From Candidatus Bipolaricaulota bacterium (lineage in GTDB: Bacteria; Bipolaricaulota; Bipolaricaulia; RBG-16-55-9; DRXL01): 7,001 bases of DNA. The DNA is taken from NCBI GenBank assembly GCA_026414955.1, contig JAOAIA010000068.1:1-7001 (forward strand). Reading direction: 5' to 3'. The notes under the pieces are model-generated. The model ran no database searches. It was not told the DNA's origin and was given only the letters and a program-made list of their open reading frames with translations. The translations under genes were made by a program, and so were the position numbers. This document shows positions 1 through 5,121 of this stretch, in pieces (positions within the stretch are counted from its first letter, which is position 1; each line of letters starts with the position of its first letter).

Positions 1-876
1 CCATTGATGACCGGTGCCGTCTTGAGCAAGGCGAAAGTGGCGTTCGCCCCACCAGGCAGCGGCCTCTCGCCGATCTATATCGAGCTGACGTTCAACGACG
101 CCGGCGCTCATCAGTGGCGCGAGGTCATCTTGCAGCTCAAGCCCGAATCGGATCGCATCGCTGCCGTGCTCGATCGCGTCGTCTATAGCGCCCCGACTAT
201 CGCCAAGAGCCTCTATGACACGGCGCGCCGCCAGCCCAAAGTTGATCAGTCCGTCATCACCGGGAGCTTCACCACCGACGAAGCGCGGCGGCTCGCGGCG
301 ATCTTGAGTGCCGGCACTTTACCCACCGCTCTCGAGATCATTCAGGAGAGCATCGTGGGGCCGTCGCTGGGGCGCGATTCCATCGAGAAGGGCATCACCG
401 CGAGCTGGGTCGCGGGCATTGTCGTCCTAGCGTTCATGGCCCTGTATTATCGTCTCAGCGGGTTCGTGGCGATCTTCACGCAACTGCTCAATCTCTTAGT
501 CGTTATTGGAGCGCTCGCGGGGTTGCACGCGACGCTGACGTTGCCGGGCATCGCCGGATTGATCTTGCTTATCGGGGTCGGGGTGGACTCGAACGTCTTG
601 ATATTTGAGCGGATGCGCGAGGAATTGCGCTTGGGCAAGGTCGCGCGTGCGGCGATTGACGCCGGGTATCAGCGGGCGCTGACGACCATCTGGGACTCGC
701 ACGTCACCACGCTCATCACCGCCCTGATTTTGTTCATCTTCGGGACCGGGCCGATCCGCGGGTTCGCGACGACTTTGAGCTTGGGCATCATCATCAATCT
801 CTTTACGGTCTTGATCGGGACGCGCTTGGTCTTCGAGTTCGTGAAGCTGCGCAGGGTCGAGCGACTCAGCATCTAG
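1..876 (+). CDS. secD: Protein translocase subunit SecD, C-terminal part (5' truncated by window edge)
   Basis: SecD pairs with SecF in the inner membrane and uses the proton gradient to help SecYEG/SecA complete protein export. Frame 1 is open from base 1 to a TAG at 874-876, giving 291 visible residues; the N-terminal membrane segment and most of the periplasmic P1 domain lie outside the window. The visible part starts in the end of P1 (PLMTGAVLSKAKV...). It then shows the family hallmark VGPSLGRDSIEKG (about residues 118-130) and a run of hydrophobic segments. Next come the conserved GVGVDSNVLIFERMREE block in transmembrane helix 4 (about 191-207) and the DSHVTTL and GTGPIRGFATTLSLG motifs. 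SecD usually has asparagine where this protein has His in DSHVTTL, a small deviation. secF follows after 14 nt, so the two are almost certainly co-transcribed. Identification rests on motifs and the secF neighbour and is very secure. Confidence 0.97.
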   Translation, partial: PLMTGAVLSKAKVAFAPPGSGLSPIYIELTFNDAGAHQWREVILQLKPESDRIAAVLDRVVYSAPTIAKSLYDTARRQPKVDQSVITGSFTTDEARRLAAILSAGTLPTALEIIQESIVGPSLGRDSIEKGITASWVAGIVVLAFMALYYRLSGFVAIFTQLLNLLVVIGALAGLHATLTLPGIAGLILLIGVGVDSNVLIFERMREELRLGKVARAAIDAGYQRALTTIWDSHVTTLITALILFIFGTGPIRGFATTLSLGIIINLFTVLIGTRLVFEFVKLRRVERLSI

Positions 877-884
877 GAGAGAGA
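875..884 (+). promoter_or_regulatory. Ribosome binding site of secF overlapping the secD stop
   Basis: The purine run AGGAGAGAGA begins inside the secD TAG stop and sits 6 nt before the secF ATG at 891. It fixes the secF start. Because it overlaps the end of secD it suggests coupled translation of the two subunits. Seen directly in the sequence. Confidence 0.75.
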
Positions 885-890
885 TCTTCT

Positions 891-1862
891 ATGAAAAACG
901 CAAAGAGCGTTACAGCCCCGATAGCTCAGGTGCGGTTCTTCTCTATAGTGCCCCACGAGACCCATATTGACTTTTTGGGCAAGCGCTATATCGGGTTTGC
1001 GCTGTCGGCGGTGCTGGTGCTCTTGGGGATATTTGCGTTTGTGCAGATTTGGACGGGCAACGCCAAGCTGGGGTTGGAGTTTACGGGGGGCACGGCGATC
1101 ACGCTCGATTTCGATCAAGCCGTCCCAGTTGATCAAGCCCGCACGCTCCTGGCACAAAATGGCTTTCCCGATGCACAAATTCAAGATATCAAGGGCGACA
1201 AGATCAAGCACGGTCTGTATATCCGCATGAAGCTCTCAGAAGAAGGCGAGCAGGCTCCCGCGCGCATCCCCGCGCTCTTTGAGAGGGCTTTTGCTGGCAA
1301 CAAGCCGACAGTCGTCAGCACGGAATTCATCGGCCCTATTATTGGGAGGGAGCTGCGCGATAAAGCCATCTGGGCTGTGGTCTTCTCGACGCTGGGCTTT
1401 TTAGCCTATATCGCGTTTCGGTTCGATTTCAAGTTCGGCGTCGCCGCAGCGATTGCGACGTTCCACGATGTCTTCGCGGTGTTGGGGCTGTCGTGGGCCT
1501 TGGGGATGGAGTTCACGCTCTTGATTATCACGGCGCTCTTGACGATTGCGGGGTACTCGCTTACCGACACAGTCGTGGTCTTCGACCGGATTCGCGAGAA
1601 CCTGAGAAAGCATCAGCGCGATCCCCTGGTCAAGATCATCAACGACGCGCTCAACCAGGTGTTGAGCCGGACGATCTTGACGTCGGTGACGACGCTGCTG
1701 GCCGTGTTAGTGCTGTATCTCTTAGGCGGGCCGGTGCTGCGCGATTTCGCGCTCGTACTGATTATCGGGGTGCTGGTGGGCACGTATTCTTCGATCTTCA
1801 TCGCCAGCCCGCTCTTATTGATGTGGCGGCGGCGGGGCTTGACAGCCCAAGTCAAGCAGTAA
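891..1862 (+). CDS. secF: Protein translocase subunit SecF
   Basis: SecF is the partner of SecD in the SecDF export-assisting complex of the cytoplasmic membrane. The 323-residue length is typical for the family. A first transmembrane helix lies at about residues 33-54, followed by the signature GLEFTGGT (61-68). A small periplasmic domain with VVSTEFIGPIIGRELRDKA precedes the next helix (142-159). The membrane half then carries the RFDFKFGVAAAIATFHDV block (177-194), the GYSLTDTVVVFDRIREN motif (221-237) and the DFALVLIIGVLVGTYSS segment (285-301). The C-terminus is basic (MWRRRG), consistent with a cytoplasmic end. The ATG at 891 is preceded by an AGGAGAGAGA stretch (875-884) that overlaps the secD stop, so translation is probably coupled to secD. 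It ends 88 nt before the convergent ogt gene. No frameshift or missing motif was seen. Confidence 0.98.
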   Translation: MKNAKSVTAPIAQVRFFSIVPHETHIDFLGKRYIGFALSAVLVLLGIFAFVQIWTGNAKLGLEFTGGTAITLDFDQAVPVDQARTLLAQNGFPDAQIQDIKGDKIKHGLYIRMKLSEEGEQAPARIPALFERAFAGNKPTVVSTEFIGPIIGRELRDKAIWAVVFSTLGFLAYIAFRFDFKFGVAAAIATFHDVFAVLGLSWALGMEFTLLIITALLTIAGYSLTDTVVVFDRIRENLRKHQRDPLVKIINDALNQVLSRTILTSVTTLLAVLVLYLLGGPVLRDFALVLIIGVLVGTYSSIFIASPLLLMWRRRGLTAQVKQ

Positions 1863-1950
1863 CAGTCCGAAGTCCCCAATTTCAAGCTTTGAACTTCGAA
1901 CCCTTGCGCTTAGGCGCTGCCCCAGAGAGCGTGATCAGCGCGACGGCATC
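1863..1950. other. secF/ogt convergent intergenic spacer
   Basis: This 88-nt spacer between two convergent genes holds a short inverted repeat at 1881-1893 (TTCAA-GCT-TTGAA) and an imperfect GCGC...GCGC symmetry around 1907-1918. Neither is followed by a T run on either strand, so an intrinsic terminator is not supported. Confidence 0.4.
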
Positions 1951-2463
1951 TTACTCATCGAGTTCTTGTAACGCTCCTTCGTGAGCGAGCAACGCCCTCT
2001 TGCGCGCGATGCCACCGTCGTAGCCTCCAAGAGAACCGTCTTCGCGAATGACGCGATGGCATGGGATCACGATGGGAACGGGGTTGGTGGCACAGGCGCG
2101 GGCCACGGCGCGCGTCGCCTTGGGCCGCCCAATCCGTCGCGCGATCTCGCTGTAGGAGCGCGTCTGGCCGTAGGGGATCTTCCTCAGCTCCTGCCAGACA
2201 CGCTGCTGAAAGGCCGTCGCGTGAATGTCTACGGGCAGTTGCGGGTCAATCGGGCGCCCTTGAAAATACTCCCTCAGGGCCTTGACCCACGCCCTAAGAT
2301 GGACTTCATCTCTTTGAATGCGAGCAGTTGGGTACTCTTGGCGCAAGGCCTGTTCGAGCTTCTTCTCAGAACCATCAAACTGTACCGAGCACAGACCGTG
2401 CTCAGTTGCTCCCACAAGCAAGAACCCCAGCGGACAGCGTATGACAGCGTAAAAGATCTTCAT
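1951..2463 (-). CDS. ogt: Methylated-DNA-[protein]-cysteine S-methyltransferase (MGMT/Ogt)
   Basis: This is a suicide repair enzyme that transfers the alkyl group from O6-alkylguanine (and O4-alkylthymine) in DNA to its own cysteine. The 170-residue length matches single-domain Ogt/MGMT proteins. An N-terminal ribonuclease-H-like domain (about residues 1-75, opening MKIFYAVIRCPLGFLLVG) precedes the catalytic DNA-binding domain. That domain begins at FQQRVWQELRKIPYGQTRSY (85-104) and has the Asn hinge at N127. The active site is PCHRV (134-138), with nucleophile C135 and partner H136. R118 fits the arginine finger that replaces the flipped base, and E162 in LLAHEG lies 27 residues after the cysteine, as in human MGMT (C145/E172). 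There is no Ada-type N-terminal domain, so a regulatory role like Ada is not indicated. The ATG at 2463 has a GGGGG stretch 7 nt upstream as a modest Shine-Dalgarno site. It is convergent with secF and divergent from glnA, so probably monocistronic. Confidence 0.96.
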   Translation of the reverse strand: MKIFYAVIRCPLGFLLVGATEHGLCSVQFDGSEKKLEQALRQEYPTARIQRDEVHLRAWVKALREYFQGRPIDPQLPVDIHATAFQQRVWQELRKIPYGQTRSYSEIARRIGRPKATRAVARACATNPVPIVIPCHRVIREDGSLGGYDGGIARKRALLAHEGALQELDE

Positions 2464-2562
2464 CGCTCGACCCCCACGACTCGTAACGACATGGCTCTAT
2501 CTTAAAGCAAGCCGGCGCTCAAAGCTATCCCTTTGATTCTTAGTGTTTAATACAAACGTCTT

Positions 2563-2590
2563 ATTATATAGCGAAAATAGAGACGAAAAA
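2563..2590 (-). promoter_or_regulatory. Candidate ogt promoter (weak)
   Basis: On the minus strand a perfect TATAAT lies at 2568-2563. Upstream of it, after 16 nt, is a poor -35 (TTTTTC, 2590-2585). It would start transcription near 2556 and leave a leader of about 90 nt before ogt. The -10 is good, but AT-rich DNA produces such hexamers by chance, so this is tentative. Confidence 0.28.
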
Positions 2591-2640
2591 TCACATAATA
2601 TCGCTTTTACGAAACAAAATTCCATATTTCATGAGATTAC

Positions 2641-2669
2641 TTGACAAAGAGAAAATTTTTTGGTATCGT
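2641..2669 (+). promoter_or_regulatory. glnA sigma-70-type promoter
   Basis: A perfect -35 TTGACA (2641-2646) is followed after exactly 17 nt by an extended -10, TGG-TATCGT (2661-2669). The hexamer matches TATAAT at four of six positions, and the TG dinucleotide should compensate. The predicted start is near 2676, giving a leader of about 26 nt. No sigma-54 signature (GG-N10-GC) replaces it, and no clear GlnR/TnrA box (TGTNA-N7-TNACA) was found nearby. Confidence 0.75.
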
Positions 2670-2689
2670 GTGCCCATCTTTTATTAATT

Positions 2690-2695
2690 AAGGAG
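2690..2695 (+). promoter_or_regulatory. Ribosome binding site of glnA
   Basis: AAGGAG sits 6 nt before the ATG at 2702. This decides the start: an in-frame TTG further upstream at 2660 lies inside the predicted promoter and cannot be used by a transcript starting near 2676. Confidence 0.85.
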
Positions 2696-2701
2696 CTAAC
2701 G

Positions 2702-4036
2702 ATGAGCAAGCAGATCGAACATATTCTGAAGGCCGTGAAAGAGCATGAGATCGGCTTCATTCGACTACAGTTTACGGATATCTTTGGGATTCCCAAGAAC
2801 GTCGAGATCCCTGCGGGCAAGCTCCAATCGGTCTTGGAGAAGGGCATCGCGTTCGACGGCTCTTCGATCGAGGGGTTCATGCGCATCTCCGAGTCCGATA
2901 TGTACTTGCAGCCTGACCCCAACACGTTCGCCATCTACCCCTGGACGATGGATTCGTCCCGCACCGCACGGATCATCTGTGACGTTCTGCTTCCCGATGG
3001 GCGTCCCTTTCCGGGAGACCCGCGCTATGTGCTCAAGCGCGCCATCGCTGAAGCCGAAAAGCTCGGCTACACCATGTACGCCGGAGCAGAAGCCGAATTC
3101 TTTCTCTTCCGGCGCACCCCCGACGGGCACGCCTCACTCGAATTGCATGACCGTGGGGGGTATTTCGATCTCAACCCGCTCGACCGTGGGGAAGAGGCCC
3201 GCGCGGACATCGTCGTGGCATTGGAGAAGATGGGCTTTGAGGTCGAAGCGGCCCATCACGAGGTCGCTCACAGCCAGCACGAGATAGACTTTCGCTACGC
3301 CGACGTGCTGCGTACGGCTGATAACATCGTGACCTTTCGCTTCGTTGTGAAAACAATGGCGATGCGACACGGCTTGCACGCGACGTTCATGCCCAAGCCC
3401 ATCGCCGGCATCAACGGCAGCGGGATGCACACCCATATCTCGCTGTGGCGCGGCAGCGAAAACGCCTTCTATGACCCCAAAGACCCCTACGGACTCAGCG
3501 CCGTAGCCCGACACTTCCTAGCGGGAATTATCGAGCACATCGGGGCGATCACGGCGCTCGCCAACCCATTAGTGAACTCGTACAAGCGCCTCGTGCCGGG
3601 CTACGAAGCCCCCGTGAATATCAGTTGGGCGCGGATCAATCGCTCGGCGCTCATTCGCGTCCCGGCGAGCAACACCCCGGAAACTTCAACACGGATAGAG
3701 TTGCGCAGCCCCGATCCCTCATGCAATCCGTATCTCGCTTATGCAGCGATCTTGGTGAGCGGTCTTGACGGGATCAGGCGCAAGCTCTCAGCTCCCGATC
3801 CTGTTGAAGAGAACATTTACGAGCTGACGAGAGAAGAGCGCGAGGAGCGGGGCATCGGCTCGCTGCCGGGCAGTTTAGACGAAGCCCTCACGGCGCTCAA
3901 GCAAGACAAGATCATCACGGCGATCCTGGGCGAGCACATCCTCGAAAAGTATCTCGAGGCCAAAGAGAGAGAACTCCAAGAGTATCGGCTCGCGGTGACC
4001 CCCTGGGAGATCGAACGATATTTAGAAGACTATTAA
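2702..4036 (+). CDS. glnA: Glutamine synthetase type I (GSI-alpha)
   Basis: It catalyses ATP-dependent condensation of glutamate and ammonium to glutamine, the central step of nitrogen assimilation; the family forms cytoplasmic dodecamers. At 444 residues it has the exact length of the B. subtilis enzyme, and it lacks the roughly 25-residue insertion of adenylylated GSI-beta forms. The N-terminal beta-grasp domain holds RLQFTDIFGIPKNVEIP (21-37) and the FDGSSIEGF loop (51-59). Metal and active-site residues are visible: E130/E132 (AEAEFF), E187 and E194 (HHEVAHSQHEID), NGSGMH with H243, KRLVPGYEAP with R296 and flap E302, R314, R319, and E333/R335 (RIELRSPDP). R61 aligns with Arg62 of the Bacillus enzyme, which mediates feedback inhibition, so control by glutamine/AMP rather than adenylylation is likely. 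The nucleotide-site loop after R319 (VPASNTPETSTR) is two residues longer than in B. subtilis and lacks its PASRG arginine. No glnB, glnR or amtB gene is adjacent. The stop overlaps that of the convergent propeller gene. Confidence 0.98.
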   Translation: MSKQIEHILKAVKEHEIGFIRLQFTDIFGIPKNVEIPAGKLQSVLEKGIAFDGSSIEGFMRISESDMYLQPDPNTFAIYPWTMDSSRTARIICDVLLPDGRPFPGDPRYVLKRAIAEAEKLGYTMYAGAEAEFFLFRRTPDGHASLELHDRGGYFDLNPLDRGEEARADIVVALEKMGFEVEAAHHEVAHSQHEIDFRYADVLRTADNIVTFRFVVKTMAMRHGLHATFMPKPIAGINGSGMHTHISLWRGSENAFYDPKDPYGLSAVARHFLAGIIEHIGAITALANPLVNSYKRLVPGYEAPVNISWARINRSALIRVPASNTPETSTRIELRSPDPSCNPYLAYAAILVSGLDGIRRKLSAPDPVEENIYELTREEREERGIGSLPGSLDEALTALKQDKIITAILGEHILEKYLEAKERELQEYRLAVTPWEIERYLEDY

Positions 4037-5007
4037 ACTCGGCCCGTGCGCAGGCGCCAGACCTTGGGCAGCTCGTCCCCCAAGAGCTGCCAGCTTGCAC
4101 CAGCATCGGTGCTTACAAAGAGCTGCCCACGGCGCTCCCGGACTTCTCCCCCATAGAAGAGCACCTCTGATTGATCGGGATGGATGCTGAAACTATCGGC
4201 CGGGCCGTCTTCGGGAAGCCCTGTGCTGATGGGGGCAAACGAGCGCCCCCCGTCGTCGCTGCGATAGAGGGGACTGCCCGCTTCTGCAACGTAGAGATAG
4301 ACTCTTTGTGGATTATGCCGATCAAAATAGATCCCGTGCACGTATTTATCTGTAAGTTTGGGCACGGCCTTCCACGTTTGGCCCGCATCGTCACTCATGA
4401 AGAGTCCCTCGCCCGTGCCAGCGAAGACACGATCAGCATTGAGGGGATCGAGCGCGATCCGATGGAGATCGTGCCCGACGAGCGCTTCATGCCAGGTCTT
4501 GCCGTCGTCGTAAGAGTAGATAAGTGCGCCGTGCTCCACGCCCGTGAAGATCCTCTCGGGGTGCTGGGGATGGAGCGCGATCCCGTGAATATGCCTGGCG
4601 TAGAACGGCTCGTAGAAGAACTTCCAATGCTTGCGGCTGGGGAGTTTTTCAATGCCCTCACACGCTTGGAAAGTCCGTCCGGCATTGCGTGAAATATAGA
4701 TCATCGGGGGTTCGGTGCCGACGTAGAGCGTCTTGGGATCGTGGGGATGGATAGCAACGTCCCAGGCCCAGCGGTCTTTGAATCCCAGAAGCTCCCAGCT
4801 CTGCCCGGCGTCTTCGGTCTTATACAGCCCCCAGCCGCGCAGCCCGCAGGCGACATAAGCGATCCGGGAATCTTTCGGATGCACCGCGATCCCGCGTACC
4901 GCGTTCCCTTCGATACCGCGACCGACAAGCTCTAATTTCTGGTGGCTCGCGCGAAAGACGAAGATCCCATCTCCGGTGCCGACGTAGAGCAGACACGGCC
5001 GAAACAT
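4033..5007 (-). CDS. Asp-box (BNR) beta-propeller protein, cytoplasmic, function unknown
   Basis: This 324-residue protein consists almost entirely of propeller repeats. Six Asp-boxes (S/T-x-D-x-G-x-x-W/F) are visible at residues 64-71, 106-113 (degenerate, SRNAGRTF), 165-172, 205-212, 250-257 and 299-306. Each is preceded by an IAxHPxxPxxxYxGT-like strand. With the N-terminal LLYVGTGDGIFVF strand they could close a six- or seven-bladed propeller, similar in repeat pattern to Ycf48/VPS10-like (COG4447-type) proteins. An aromatic, basic insertion (KHWKFFYEPFYARHIHG, 126-142) interrupts the blades. There is no signal peptide or membrane helix, and no sialidase FRIP motif or catalytic set, so a scaffold or binding role is more likely than glycosidase activity. 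The ATG at 5007 is supported by AAGGGAGG 7 nt upstream and a consensus promoter. It is divergent from the SufR-like regulator, which may control it. The actual function is unknown. Confidence 0.88.
   Translation of the reverse strand: MFRPCLLYVGTGDGIFVFRASHQKLELVGRGIEGNAVRGIAVHPKDSRIAYVACGLRGWGLYKTEDAGQSWELLGFKDRWAWDVAIHPHDPKTLYVGTEPPMIYISRNAGRTFQACEGIEKLPSRKHWKFFYEPFYARHIHGIALHPQHPERIFTGVEHGALIYSYDDGKTWHEALVGHDLHRIALDPLNADRVFAGTGEGLFMSDDAGQTWKAVPKLTDKYVHGIYFDRHNPQRVYLYVAEAGSPLYRSDDGGRSFAPISTGLPEDGPADSFSIHPDQSEVLFYGGEVRERRGQLFVSTDAGASWQLLGDELPKVWRLRTGRV
4067..4091. other. Hairpin-forming inverted repeat just downstream of glnA, inside the propeller gene
   Basis: GGCAGCTC (4067-4074) and GAGCTGCC (4084-4091) form a perfect 8-bp stem with a 9-nt loop, starting 30 nt after the glnA stop. 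There is no T run on either strand, so it is not a standard intrinsic terminator. It could protect a glnA 3' end, or simply be coding constraint in the propeller gene. Confidence 0.35.
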
Positions 5008-5014
5008 GAATGAG

Positions 5015-5022
5015 CCTCCCTT
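5015..5022 (-). promoter_or_regulatory. Ribosome binding site of the propeller gene
   Basis: On the minus strand AAGGGAGG ends 7 nt before the ATG at 5007. It sets the start. The frame stays open upstream to 5208, but that extension would run through both promoters and into the regulator gene. Confidence 0.85.
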
Positions 5023-5041
5023 CTGGCTTCCCGCTAAACAC

Positions 5042-5069
5042 ATTATAGCCCAAAAATATATTTTGTCAA
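5042..5069 (-). promoter_or_regulatory. Consensus sigma-70 promoter of the propeller gene
   Basis: On the minus strand a perfect TTGACA (5069-5064) is followed after 16 nt by a perfect TATAAT (5047-5042). The predicted start is near 5035, giving a 28-nt leader. The spacer contains a small inverted repeat, CAAAA-N5-TTTTG (5051-5065 in plus-strand coordinates), a possible regulator site. Two exact consensus hexamers imply strong basal transcription unless repressed. Confidence 0.8.
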
Positions 5070-5086
5070 GTATTAAGTTTATATAA

Positions 5087-5115
5087 TTTACAAAGCTCTT
5101 TGTATCTGCTATAAT
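5087..5115 (+). promoter_or_regulatory. Promoter of the SufR-like regulator operon
   Basis: TTTACA (5087-5092) and a perfect TATAAT (5110-5115) are separated by exactly 17 nt, and TGC before the hexamer makes it an extended -10. Standard spacing puts the transcription start at about 5122, which is the G of the GTG start codon. It lies back to back with the propeller promoter. Confidence 0.8.
5089..5104. promoter_or_regulatory. Candidate operator: perfect 7-2-7 inverted repeat
   Basis: TACAAAG-CT-CTTTGTA is a perfect inverted repeat covering the end of the -35 and most of the spacer of the regulator promoter. A dimeric winged-helix protein bound here would block RNA polymerase, so autorepression by the downstream SufR-like protein is the simplest reading. 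The symmetry is seen; the binding partner is inferred. Confidence 0.6.
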
Positions 5116-5121
5116 GTCGCT

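Noticed and set aside
1881..1893. Intrinsic terminator between secF and ogt
   Set aside because: The 5-3-5 stem is short and AT-rich and no T run follows on either strand.
1493..1984. Plus-strand ORF overlapping secF
   Set aside because: It is an out-of-frame shadow of secF with arginine/alanine-rich low-complexity translation and no start signal.
1981..2505. Plus-strand ORF antisense to ogt
   Set aside because: It is the shadow of a clearly recognised MGMT gene with intact PCHRV active site on the other strand.
2660..2701. TTG start at 2660 for glnA
   Set aside because: It lies inside the predicted promoter upstream of the transcription start. The ATG at 2702 has AAGGAG at proper spacing and gives the family-typical 444 residues.
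2464..2701. Glutamine riboswitch or GlnR/TnrA box upstream of glnA
   Set aside because: The predicted leader is only about 26 nt, too short for a riboswitch, and no TGTNA-N7-TNACA match was found.
3812..3838. Adenylylation site of glutamine synthetase at NIYEL (residues 371-375)
   Set aside because: The tyrosine is also present in non-adenylylated GSI-alpha enzymes, and the 25-residue insertion typical of adenylylated GSI-beta is absent.
4171..4692. Plus-strand ORF antisense to the propeller gene
   Set aside because: No recognisable domain or ribosome binding site; the opposite frame carries regular Asp-box repeats.
4033..5007. Exo-alpha-sialidase / glycosyl hydrolase
   Set aside because: Asp-boxes alone are structural. 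There is no FRIP motif, secretion signal or recognisable catalytic set.
5082..5087. Second TATAAT on the plus strand as an extra promoter
   Set aside because: There is no acceptable -35 at 15-19 nt upstream. It overlaps the better-supported -35 TTTACA.
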